Assembly (NCBI GenBank): GCA_022036555.1
Contig: CM039130.1
Span: 15,577,840 to 15,641,839 of the forward strand
DNA from: Microstegium vimineum
Taxonomy: Eukaryota > Streptophyta > Magnoliopsida > Poales > Poaceae
Direction: 5' to 3'
Length of the DNA stretch: 64,000 nt
The position numbers were made by a program, and so were the translations under genes. Below the pieces are notes generated by a model, which searched no databases, was not told where the DNA came from, and saw only the letters and a program-made list of their open reading frames with translations. Shown here one piece after another: positions 11,147 to 21,639 of this stretch (the first letter of the stretch is position 1; every line of letters begins with the position of its first letter).

Positions 11147-11471
11147 CAAAATCGGATTTTGGTGGTAGTTGGACTTTTGTCGATCAGGTCCCCTCCTTCG
11201 GCAGAGCAAGACAATGAGTTGCGCTAGCTTGCAAGCTGAGAGATGTGAGATGGGCTCATTTGTGGGCCGCAAATCCATTCTAGGTCAATTTTATGCCAAG
11301 GCCCATGCTCGTTTAGGGCAGCTAGCTGCTGAGCCGTCTCCATAAAAAAAACAAGGACTCCCTTACTTCCTTCACTAAGTTGGGTTCAATATTCAAAAAA
11401 CATCACATTAGGTAGCAACCATGTAGTAAAAGTCAAAATTACTAATATCAGCACATATTCCATACTATTTA

Positions 11472-12435
11472 TCTATACCTAATAATAAAAAGCCAAAATT
11501 TCTCTCCACCCCCTAATTTTGGTCCAATCCATTCCTTTTGTAAATTGACTGTCGCAGGGCATGCCTGCATGTACGTCATACCGTCGGAGTCCAACAACAT
11601 AGAGTTGGAGATCAACACGCATATGACCTTTCCCAAATATTTCCAATCCGAAACATAACACAAAACAGCAACAACAGAGTTGGAGATCAACACGCATCTA
11701 GCCTTTCCCAAATGAATCAGTACAACGATTTGGTGCATGTAAATATGAAAACTAGCCTTCTCGATTCGATGTCATGTAGATCCAGCCCTCTCGACTGAAT
11801 CGGCGCTACTTGGCTTGTCGCGCGTACTCGGGGCCGCGCCCTGCTCGTGCTCGAGCGGCCCACAACCGCTGCGTCCTCTTCCGTGCTCGAGTGGATCATA
11901 CCCGCCGCGTTCTGCTCCACACCGCAGCTGCCGACGGGCACAGATAGGGCAGAGGCGGCCTGAAGCGTGAGCATAACCGCTGGTGCTCCATTGTGGCGTA
12001 CCTGGTGTAGTCAAAACGTCAAGTCGTGGCTTCGGGCTGCCGGTGTAGAGGCACGGGGAGGCGAGGCGTGTCACAACTGGCTGCACCGTCTGATGCTTCG
12101 GGTGCGCCGCGCCGCTGTTGTGCTGAAGAAGCACGTCGAGGCTGGGGTCACAGATGCAGCCGCCGCCGAGCCGCAATTTTATCGACCACAAAATTCAAAT
12201 GTAGATAAATATGCATCATTTCCTTTATTCCCTGTAAACAAATGATAATTTTTAAATTCCGTTGCAACGCGCTGGGCACGTTTCATGGATGTTATGGTTA
12301 CCAATATAATAAATTATAGGTTTCAAATTTTATGAAAAAAATCATAAAATGTAATACATATGTACGCATTTTATATCGCCTTTCTATGATCATTTAATAT
12401 TTTTCTCCCGTCGCAATGCACGTGATTTTTGCTAG
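11472..12435 (+). mobile_element. Non-autonomous Helitron
   Basis: The 5' end TCTATACCTAATAATAAAA is a typical plant Helitron start, preceded by A at 11471. The 3' end is CTAG followed by T (12432-12436), just after the GC-containing sequence cccgtcgcaatgcacgtg that can form the usual terminal hairpin. Insertion between A and T with no TSD fits rolling-circle transposition. No Rep/helicase is encoded. The interior has a duplicated 38-bp block (about 11604 and 11674) and a GC-rich segment (about 11800-12180) that may be captured sequence. A second terminator-like string, ccgttgcaacgcgctgggcacg, lies at 12260. Confidence 0.7.
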
Positions 12436-13057
12436 TAAGTAAAAAAGTCGTAGCTTCTAACCAAATATCCTAATTAAATCTCAATTGCACCAACGTATTG
12501 CTTTTAATAAAATCTTCAAAACAAGACCCACATAGATATATTTTGATAGTTTTTTAGTAAACACTTATCTCATGATGAGCCTATATTTAAAGATAATCGT
12601 CGAACATCATACTAACACTACATGAACATTACATAAAATAGAATAGAACATCATATATTACAATTGAATATATATATATATATATCACGAAATGTAAAAA
12701 TAAATAAATAATAAAATTAGTGAAGTAATTAATTTTTAAAATCAAATAAAAAAACAATGCTACCAAACCTTGTAGAACTTCACACTAAGGATATACAAAC
12801 ATCTCTAAATATATCATAGAACATCATATACAAACTACATGCACATCATAAAATATAAAATAATATAATTAGTGAAGTAATTAATTAAAGTCAAATAAAA
12901 AGAAGAAAAAAAATACTACCGAACATCACATACAATGTTCTAGAAAATCAAAGTATGCTTACTAAACATCACAATATATATAGTAAAACATCACGATTCT
13001 ACTTGTAGATAAAAAAAATACTACATAAAACATTACATATATACTTACATAAACATT
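12436..13057. repeat. AT-rich stretch with diffuse direct repeats
   Basis: No gene is present. The block 'attagtgaagtaattaatt...aaatcaaataaaaa' occurs at about 12717 and about 12871, and 'gaacatcata' recurs several times. A (TA)n run lies at 12669-12686. Confidence 0.55.
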
Positions 13058-13062
13058 GTGTG

Positions 13063-14647
13063 TGAAAGGATCAAGATGCCCATGAGGGGGTGGTGAATTG
13101 GACTTCTTTTAAATTTTTAAAACAATATTAAAACCAACAATGCCAATTACCCCCTAGTGCCTACCGAAAGTGTGTCCTAACTAGAAAGCGGTAGCAAGGC
13201 ATATAAAAGAAAGAACAACCTATGCAATTCTAGTAGGAAAGGTAAGAACACAACGGAATATAAATGCGGAAATGAAAGGAGCTAAGGAAAGAGAATTCTT
13301 GACATGACGATGTTTTCCCGAGGTATCAAGGAGTCGACACTCCCCCTAGTCCTCATTGGAGCACCTCGCAAGGTATTGCTCCCCCTCAATCCCGCGCAAG
13401 GGATGAGTGCTCTCTACGGGCTGGTTCTTCGCCATTCCAGCTCGGTGAACCGCCCACAACCAATCACAGGAGCTTGGAGAAGGGCCGCCAACAATCTTCC
13501 GACGATCACCTTCCTCCGATCTTCACCAAACCGTCTAGGTGCTATCGAACACCAAGAGTAACAAGCACAAGACCTTCACTTGACCCACTCAAGGCTAGGA
13601 AGGTGGATGGATGCACACTTGTCACTTCTAATCTCTCTAGGGAGGAAGAACAAGCTTAGGATTCTCAAATCTCTTCCTCACTAGGCACTTGGCTCTCCAA
13701 GAACTCTCTCTAGGTTCCTTCAGCTGAAACAATGGCCAAGCGAGCTAGTTTGGACGAAGTGGACAACTATATATAGTCCCCACCTCCAAAACTAGTCATT
13801 TTGTGCTTTTTCCCTTTTCTACGTAGGCGTCGAACTAGTCCGGAGACTAGACCGTCGGACCATTTCCTCTGGTCCGGAGCCTATACTCAGTTCAAACTTG
13901 CACTGTGCCAGGAACCTCCGGACTACTTCCATTAGTCTGGAGCCCTGGTTCGGACCCCTGGTACTCCCTGAGTGAAAACTCAGCTCTGTTGGGAAGCGTC
14001 GGACTAGCCGTCGGCCAAGCCGTCGGACTAGTTCGGAGCTCTCTCTCTAGCTCTCTTCCAATCTCACAGGCCACCAGACCAATCAGGATTAGTCCGGAGC
14101 CCTCCAGACAGGTGGTCCGGAGCTCTTTCATCAGAGCTTTTGCCTAAGACAGGACCGCCGGACCACCTCCAATGGTTTGACGCCTCCTAGGACAAACCGG
14201 TCCGGAGCCTCTTTCTCCCCCTTTTTCACCTCTTTTCACCAAGTCTCTTGAAGGGGTTTGCTCCTACCATCTCAAGGACTGTTTGTAGGGTCTCTAGGAC
14301 AAGATGTGACAAATGTGCATACACCAACATTCCCAAACTCTCCTAGGTCAAGCTACTAACCTCATACCCCCCTTAATAGTACGGTCAAAGGAAAAACAAA
14401 TCCCTAGTCTATACTTAGTGCCCTTCTCAACCTTGTGGCACTAAGAACTAGCCTAGTCTTCACCTTGTAGCTCCATCCTTTGAAACCAAAATGATTTCCA
14501 TCTTGGGGGCATGAATACCATTAAGCCCATTCATCTAGCATCACTAATGACCTAACTCAAATGACTTTGCCTCTACAAAACACATGTTAGTCATAGTGAC
14601 CTAGCATTGTTGTTAATCACCTAAACACAAGGGACCATGATTCTTCA
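13063..14647 (-). mobile_element. Sirevirus 3' LTR
   Basis: This 1585-bp LTR starts TG right after the TSD and ends CA next to a polypurine tract (complement at 14648-14660, atctccccctttt). It has a TATA box (13768-13775, minus) and many copies of the core TCCGGA between 13840 and 14210. From 13571 onward it aligns with the interrupted right-hand LTR. Confidence 0.88.
13768..13775 (-). promoter_or_regulatory. Sirevirus LTR TATA box
   Basis: TATATATA within the palindrome ctatatatag. It is conserved in the related LTR segments at about 33163 and about 52410. Confidence 0.5.
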
Positions 14648-14660
14648 ATCTCCCCCTTTT
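14648..14660 (-). other. Polypurine tract adjacent to the 3' LTR
   Basis: The minus strand reads AAAAGGGGGAGAT immediately before the 3' LTR. Further tracts (complements ctccccctaaag at about 15050 and ctccctctccccctttgg at about 15076) lie between it and the upstream ORF. Multiple polypurine tracts are described for Sireviruses. Confidence 0.7.
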
Positions 14661-15110
14661 AGGTGATTGACGACAATACAAGCTCGAGTATAGAATATGA
14701 GTGAGTTTTGATTTTAGTTTCATGAATTGACATGAGATAGGAATGGGTTAGTGATAAGAAAGACATATACATGCCTAACCCATTCAAGCCATGACAAGCA
14801 CACATATAGATAGGAATTTAGAGAAGTACTTGACACAAAGGATATGCTATAGCCAAAAGATCAGAGATTAGCGCGGAAGCAATATAGCATAACCAAGTGA
14901 CATGATATATAGATATGAGTTCTCACACATGTCACACAATCATCCAATAGTCTCAAACATCACACACATATATCACAATGCATGAAAGACGGTAAACATG
15001 ATGCATGATAGAGTATCTAACACAATCAAAAGAAACAAATCCTACTAGCTCCCCCTAAAGCTAGCATACTCGACTCTCCCTCTCCCCCTTTGGCGTCTAA
15101 GCACAAAACT

Positions 15111-15647
15111 CTAAGCGTCTGGAGGTAGAGGTGGAGCAATCGCGGCATGATTAAGAACCTTGAACTCTGACAGATAAGCATCATCGTCATCTGAGTCCTC
15201 CCCTTGAGTGTCTGGAGCTAGAAGCAGAGCGGTCTGGGGGACGGAAGCTGAGGTGCCTGCTAACTCTGCTACCGAAGAGTCTGGAACTGTAGCTAGGGCA
15301 GGAGTAGGAGGATCCGCTGCCACTGAAGCTGCATGTGCCTCGAGAGCTGCTGAAGCCGGTGGTGCCACGTGCACTGACTCAACTGGAATCTCAACAACCG
15401 GTGACTGCTCACGCTGAATAGGAGTAGAGGTGACAGCTGTGGCATCAGTCATGATAGCTCCTGGTGGAGTAGACACTGCTGGAGCCCGGCTATTGTGAGT
15501 GGCTTCAGACGAAGCAACTGAAGAGCGGTGCTGACCCGCTATCAGAGTGACTAACTCAGTCGTCTGAAGCTCGGCTGCTGTCTGCTCACCAGTGGGGGAC
15601 GGCTGACCCATAATATCGCTGAAGGACGCTGAGAGTTCCTTAGCCCT
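15111..15647 (-). pseudogene. Sirevirus envelope-position ORF, C-terminal part
   Basis: The frame is rich in Ala, Pro, Ser and Thr and has an acidic run (EDSDDDD) near the end; the stop is at 15111. It is the downstream part of the ORF whose upstream part lies at 35593-37695. The two were separated by the plus-strand gypsy element (15648-35587), which left a near-identical 5-bp duplication. The function is unknown. 'Envelope-like' refers only to its position between pol and the 3' LTR, and no transmembrane or fusion motif is seen here. Confidence 0.65.
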
Positions 15648-16580
15648 TGTTGGATACCTAATTTAATGATGAAATTCCAAAAAGAAACCAGCGACCAAGA
15701 ACCTAGTAAAGCATCGCCCGAAGGGAGACATACGGCCCATTATGAGTAACGTCACAGCCATGACAGAGGGCCCACGAAGGAAGAGGTGCGGGAACGAAAT
15801 TGGGACATGTCATGTTCCCAATCAGGAGACGAGATGGAGCAGGGTCTCTGGACAGAACAGAATCATGCTCCTCTCTGAACAAAGTCAGTCTCAGGTTACC
15901 CCGACCCCCACACCGACTCTTCAGACGGGAAGTATGTTGAGTACAGGAGAGTTCAGAGGAGCGGACGCCCGCTGACCAGGAAGGAGGGAATCCCGCTGGA
16001 AACGAAACGTAAAGAATTGGAATATGGTACAACAGAGTACCTCCAGGCAAGTGGTCGTGAACCGGTCCCTACATCGACGGTACAGCAGGCAACCAGGGCT
16101 CCCTCAGGTTGCTAGTTTGGCCAGACCCCTCGCCTGGCAACGCAACGAGGGATCGACACGGTATCCCGTATCCGACCAAGTACAGAGGCAATAGGAATAT
16201 AGTATTACGAAGTGTCCACCACTCTTCCTGAATAAGGCAAGGATAAGGCGCAACGCCCCAGGCAGATCCTTCTCGCCCATGCTTGTAAACCCCCTGCCTT
16301 CCTTGCGACTATAAAAGCAGGGCGAGGGGGACGACGAGACATCAGAACACCAAAGTTAGAACACACCCATTCGCCACAACACTCAGAGACTCGGGACTCG
16401 CAGCCCTGTCTCGACCTAGCTTGTAAACCCCCTCCAAGCGAGATAAGGAACACGAGCAGCTCCACACTGGACGTAGGGATTTCTTGCTTGAACCAGTATA
16501 AACCTCTTGTCTCTTTGTCTCACCATTCGGAACCCGACACACGTACAAATTTACTTGTTGGCAGTTTCTTAACACCGACA
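15648..16580 (+). mobile_element. Tat-like 5' LTR
   Basis: This 933-bp LTR has a TATA box at 16310-16317. Compared with the 3' LTR it lacks about 300 bp near the start: the 3' copy has a segment after 34428 (tccgccttgccatggcgg...) that has no counterpart here. Confidence 0.82.
16310..16317 (+). promoter_or_regulatory. LTR TATA box
   Basis: TATAAAAG followed by a G-rich block, conserved with the partner LTR at 35317-35324. Confidence 0.55.
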
Positions 16581-16603
16581 GTTGGCGCGCCAGGTAGGGG
16601 GCA
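16581..16603 (+). other. Putative primer-binding region
   Basis: The sequence gttggcgcgccaggtagggg lies directly after the LTR end, where the primer site is expected. It resembles start-of-internal sequences of grass Tat-type elements. I cannot name the tRNA with confidence. Confidence 0.5.
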
Positions 16604-16633
16604 TCGCGTGTCACGACGCCTTAAGGGTTCCGA

Positions 16634-18297
16634 ATGGCCACCCGCAACACCGACAGCCTCGGGCTCCCCACCATCCGCTTCGGGAGTCCTGAGTTCGCTT
16701 GTTCCCCGGACGGGACTTTCACCCACGTGCCATCCACGTTGGGCCAGGACACCGATGTCCTGGTCAAGACGGACGAGGACCTTTCCACTCCTCGCACGAG
16801 CGCACTGGAGAAACCCTCTGGGCCGCAAGGGCCCAGGACAATCTCCCCCGACCTCGGGGAAGAAACCTCCCGGGACGACGGCAGAGGACCCCACCCACTC
16901 AAAACGTTTATGAGTGGCGTGGGAGACTCTGACGACTATGGCGACGAAACTGATCGCGCGGCCGAACACGTCGTGCTATGCTTTGTATGTTCTCAGTACG
17001 ACTACCTCTTGGAATCGGACCCCAGCTCCGACGATGATGCAGTACCACCGCGCGATGCCCACTTTGGAGCCGTCACCACAACGATAGAAGGGCACCGAGG
17101 TGGAAGGGGGCGTATTGACAGCCTCCCCTCTAAGGCCAGTGTAATCATGAGGCTAGCTATGAGGCCAACAACATACTATTCCTCGGACAAACCACCCCCG
17201 GAAGGCAGCGGCCGATCGCCCCCCTATGAACAAAAACCATGCCGGCAGGCCAGAGGAGGTCGTAGGGCACGACGGTTCCCCCTGGACCACACACAGGGAC
17301 GGGCGCTTTCCTACATAAAGACCGCCGCCTAGACGGACGGAGGCACGCTGTCTCAGGAAAACATCCCGGCAATATATCCCTTTGGTCTCACCCATGCTTC
17401 CCCCGTCACCGAGCGGATCGTCGCCTCAAGGACGACCGACACTGGTGGGGGCGATAGCGTGACAGCCAAGCACGTCGCACCCCAAGGTAGCAAGGTCTTA
17501 TCATGGGAAGGTTTCACGTATAACAAAAGGGGGTCGGCTCCCAAAGGGTTTGTGCGAAACCTCAACGAGAGTGGTGACGAAATCGTCCTCGAGGATCAGG
17601 AAGCTCGCGTCTCACCGCACGCCAACCTCGGCACTATACGTTCCCGACGGGACGGGACGGGCTCAGCAGGGTCCCAGGTCCGAACTCAAAGGGAACAACG
17701 CCGCATCATCAAGGACGACCATGCTCCACCAACTCTAGAGAAAGCGCAACTGAGCGTAGCTACCGCCGTGCTCGCACAACAGTTCCCCAAGACCGCAACC
17801 TCCGAAGAAAATAAGCCCCGCGGGGAGTACGCACCCTCTCGGACCACGCCACCGTCCGACAGGCAAAAAGCTCAGTGCGTCAAAATACCAAAGCCTTCTC
17901 CGGTGCTCGAAGGGTGCAGCCACCCGTGAGCCCTGCCCGACGAGGACCAAGGTGGGCGTCCCCAAGGGACCGCGCTCTGGTCAAACAGCTACCCGGTTGT
18001 GGGGCACGTTTTGGAAGCAACGACCGCAGACGGGTCAATAACGATAACAGCGACGAACGACTCCCACCCGAAGGAGAACGGCATGACACCGGACTCAAAA
18101 CAGGACGTAAAGAGCTCAGAACAAAGAAGGGGAAACCCGACATGCAGGTCGACACCCACTTCGAGAAGTCGATAGAGCAACCCTGTCCGAACCATGCCTC
18201 CCCGGTCAAACACCTTCTCAAAGATTGTAATCTCATGAAGAAGTTTCTCGGAGGGGGTTTGACGAAGAGGTGGGCGAAGAAGAAGGAGGGCGACTGA
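16634..18297 (+). pseudogene. Tat-type gag, frameshifted
   Basis: The first frame begins ATG at 16634 and runs to 17332. Coding continues in other frames at 17459-17929 and 17875-18297. The last part has the conserved grass gypsy block CPNHASPVKHLLKDC near its end, a Cys/His-containing stretch typical of Tat-lineage Gag just upstream of protease. Lys/Arg-rich sequence surrounds it. At least two frameshifts and a stop at 17330-17332 break the reading frame, so no complete Gag can be made from this copy. Confidence 0.7.
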
Positions 18298-18349
18298 GAG
18301 GATGGCCGGGGGAACGACGACTCTTGTGTCCCAGCGAACGAGGCACCAA

Positions 18350-18530
18350 CAACCACTGACGGTCCGGCGTCAAAGCAACTTCAAGCACCGGCAGGAGGTC
18401 GGCCGTCGAGAGGTATACGCCGTCACCCCCGCTGTTCTCATTTCTCTCGAATAGGTAAACCTCACCATTACGTTCAACCGTGACACTCGTCTCCATTGCC
18501 TACCATATCTTGGAAAACCTCCGATTAAAA
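18350..18530 (+). pseudogene. Protease/pol N-terminal remnant
   Basis: After the gag block, a short in-frame stretch containing RREVYAVTPA followed by an ITF segment resembles the region just before the aspartic protease of Tat-type pol. A stop interrupts it. The conserved protease active site (D-G/S-G) and everything downstream are not found. I infer a truncated pol. Confidence 0.4.
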
Positions 18531-18867
18531 ATTAATCGTGCTCTCGACACGGGACGTCTTGTCGAATCCCCTTTTAGTCTGAGAACCCTAACAACGAGAA
18601 GCAACCAACGGTCGGAGAAAAGTTTAAGGGACCTCAAGTTAAAAGACGGAGTACTCGCCCTCCCCCTAGAACGAAGCTCTTACCAGTTTTGGGTAGAAAA
18701 ACCACCCCCCGAGCATCATACAAAGAGACCCTTCACTCGGGGGCTACGTAACGTGCAAGAAACATAACATGTCCGGCACATAATAAAAAACAAAACAAAT
18801 AAGTTCCAAGTTCGTAATGTCCAGTCTAAGTGCGGTCACAAACCACAAAAGAGCCGAAGGGATGCAC
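18531..18867. other. Junction between gag/pol remnant and antisense region
   Basis: No conserved coding is seen. It includes a 'cactcgggggctac' motif (18734-18747) like the purine tract that precedes LTRs in this family. Confidence 0.35.
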
Positions 18868-19998
18868 TCAAGTTTCTAGAGCCCGCTCGGAAGGGCCAGG
18901 AGCATCGTCGCCCTCTTTGCTGGCGGCCTCGACTTCCAGCGTCTGGAGCATACCGGTTGCGATGGGCTCCATCTCCTTCTCGATCTCGACCGCCTGCGAG
19001 GGAGTGATCCCAGGGCACCATCCCAGACCCATTTCTGGATAACCAAGCTCAGGATAACGGGAGCCCACAATGGACACGGTCCGCAACGCGCCCCTCCTTG
19101 CCCTGGTCCTGACGAACTCGTCAACCCGTCCAGGCAAGCTGAGAACGGCTGCCTTGAGGGAGCCTTCAAGGTCGACAGGCACCTGGAAGTATTGAAGAAT
19201 GGAGGTCAAGACCCTCTCGAGCTCTGTCCGCGAGCTGGAAGACTCAATCGCGAGAGCCCTGGTCTCATCGACCTCCTTCTAGAGTCACTCCTCATTGGCC
19301 GTTTGCTGGGCAAGGAGATTTTTGACATCTGGAAATCACAGAATCAGTCAACTTTGAAAAGGATAGCAGACACGCTCGGGAAGATACTTATCGTCCAGCT
19401 CCTCCGTGAGACGAGCCGTGCGATCAACGAACTCCAAAAGCAACTGGGTTCTGGCCGTCCGGGCTGTGGTCACGAAGTCCTCCAGACGACGGATCTCCCC
19501 ACGCTCTGCAGCTCGGCGTTCTGGGCGACAACGGTGTCGTGATATTTATCCCTCTCCTCCTCGGCCTGACGGCAATTGTTCTTCTCCACTTCCGCTCAGT
19601 TCTGGGCCAGCTTCTGGGCATGCTCTAGGCGCCTTACAAGCTCCTCGGTCCCCTTCAGCTTTTTCTCAGTAATCTTGCGAGCGAACACCTGGGCTTCAAA
19701 CTTCTGATGCATACCCTATTCGGCTAGGCCAGCGGTGCGAGCCTGCTTTCGGACCTCGTTCAAATCGGCTTCTTGTGTGGTGCTTTGCTGATGGGCCTCC
19801 GCGGTGGCCCGCCACACTCCCGCTTCCCCGTGAAGGAAAGCAGACTTAAGAGCGCTGCACTCGCATATCGACTGCGGAAGGAGAAACATGAAAAACGCTT
19901 TGAAAAGCCGAAATAAAGCCAGGTCAAGAGTCTGAGAAAACCACCTCCAAATTGGGATTGATCACTTCATTCCAAGCCTTCCTCAAGTCCTGGACGCC
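18868..19998 (-). pseudogene. Antisense ORF of the Tat-like element, C-terminal coiled-coil part
   Basis: On the minus strand this region encodes a Glu/Lys/Arg/Ala-rich, probably coiled-coil protein (for example ARKITEKKLKGTEELVRRLE) and then a segment ending at a stop at 18868 with EVEAASKEGDDAPGPSERALET. At least one stop and a frameshift interrupt it. It is the continuation of the antisense frame at 25345-27503, separated by the Athila-like insertion at 19999-25339. Plant Tat-lineage elements such as Grande are known to carry an antisense gene. Its function is not known. Confidence 0.6.
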
Positions 19999-21639
19999 TG
20001 TTGACATTTCATAGCATCGCACCAAAAATAGAGATAAATCCCTATCCCCGGCAACGGCGCTAGAAATGATTGTTGGTATTTATTATGCTCATGTAGAATA
20101 TTCCGCAAGCGCACAGAAATACCGTTGTAGCATTTCACCTAGGAGTATTCCAGGGTATCGTATTTATCCTCAGGGAAGCAATGGTCAAAGAATATGATAG
20201 CTAACCATGGTGATCCACTAACTAATATACCAACTAAACTATGGTAGGGGTAAATGATATATATGATAAGTGCAATGACACACAAGAGAAGTTCCAATGA
20301 TAAAGAGTAGTTCAGTGAGTGAGGAGGACATCGAGCGAGCATAAGGTTTCCAAATATCTATCTCTACTTGTATGGTTCTAACTTAGCAAGACAAGTCATA
20401 TCAAGCAAGAACAATATTCATACACAATTGCACTTCGGGCCACTAGGCCACTTAGCAACAGAAAGGGATGAGAAGGGTGCTAAGCCGCCTAGCACAAGAA
20501 GGCCTACGCTTTAAGAACTTGGCCGAACGTGGTAGGATCAAAGCCTAGATAGGTCTGTCACCCCTACTAGGTACCACAAACAAACCGTTGGACAAGCCGC
20601 AGACACAGGTAAGCATATAGTTTAGACACCATATCTACACTATATCTCACTACTCTAATCCGATGTCCGATGAAATTGATTAGAGCACCGGGTTAAGGGC
20701 GGTGAACCAGCGCAAAGGTATACTACCATTATCTTACTATCAAACAACTATGACTATGCTAACAACCAATACAACATAACTAGTCATGTTGCAATAAAGT
20801 AAAGTACTAAGACAAAGTAGAGAAGATAACTATATAAAATAACTCAAGTCTTACAAAGAGAGAAATAAATACTAGAAGCATACCAGACCTCCTGGAAGAC
20901 TAGAGCTGAAGACCAGAGGCTCACTCTAACTCCTAACAACACTAACACTACTACAAGTGCTACATCTTGAGAGAGAGAGTGGAGAGCTCCTCCTTGTGGT
21001 GTGTCTTGAATGAGAGGGAGTGAGGGGGTATTTATAGTGGAGAGGTGGAGTAGGGGCTACTCCACCGCCATGTCATCGATCCTCCTGATGTATGGTGAGA
21101 GCCCTTGGATCGTAACCGCCCTTTAGATCAATGGTGCAAGAGAATTCAGCATGTGCTTCTTTAATTCAGCATGTGCATCTTTGCATGGCGGCATGCAAAT
21201 GGCGGTTGGATAAAGGAGTGACCACCAAGCCACCTTGGGGGGGTCGGCCGACCCCCCTATGACATGTGGGACCAATCAAGACCTTCTAGAAGCATGGTCC
21301 ACATGTCATGGAGTGGTTAGAACTTTGGTGGTGGCCATTTATAGGTCGGCCAGCCTGCACAAGAGGGGTATTGACCCCCTTACTATGACAGGTGGGCCCT
21401 CCTACCATGTAGGTGCTTGGGATGACTGGTGGGCCCCATAGGGTGGTCGGCCGACCCCCCTATGTGGGTCCCATTAGCTCATTTCTCTCCATTTCCTATA
21501 GTCCTGCAAGAAATACTCCATGGACATGTGGAACTATTTTTTGGATAAAATATACTCATGATTTGCTTATGTCCCTTCATTATGAGGCTGTTGACGGTGA
21601 TTTTGAGCATAGAAAATTATGACATTTTCATCGTCAACA
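19999..21639 (-). mobile_element. Athila-like element B 3' LTR
   Basis: The LTR is 1641 bp, from TGTTGACATT to TCGTCAACA. TATA box at 21029-21036 (minus). It has palindromic GGTCGGCCGACC motifs (21242-21253, 21445-21456). The outer 70 bp contains an Asp-tRNA-type primer-site sequence at 20045-20062. Confidence 0.82.
20045..20062 (-). other. Primer-site-like sequence inside the LTR end
   Basis: The minus strand reads TAGCGCCGTTGCCGGGGA, one base from the tRNA-Asp-type site TGGCGCCGTTGCCGGGGA used by Athila-like elements. It lies inside the LTR as defined by the TSD, eight bases from an alternative LTR terminus (tgttggtatt) at 20071. Confidence 0.7.

Larger units (their letters stand above)
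10590..11148 (-). mobile_element. Small LTR element (TRIM-like) with a palindromic LTR
   Basis: On the minus strand an LTR begins TGTTAGGGTGCGCAGCGG at 11148 and ends ...CGCACCCTAATA near 10833. It is followed by TGGTATCAGAGCC (10831-10819), a methionine-tRNA-type primer-binding site. Internal sequence of only about 200 bp follows. A piece at about 10594-10635 (tgtgctcccccaccat...) matches the LTR middle at 10990-11032, which suggests a remnant of the second LTR. No coding capacity is seen. The size and lack of genes fit a terminal-repeat retrotransposon in miniature. The 3' boundary is uncertain. Confidence 0.55.

Noticed and set aside
10590..11148. Cassandra-type TRIM with 5S rRNA sequence
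   Set aside because: No 5S box A/C-like promoter elements were recognised in the LTR.
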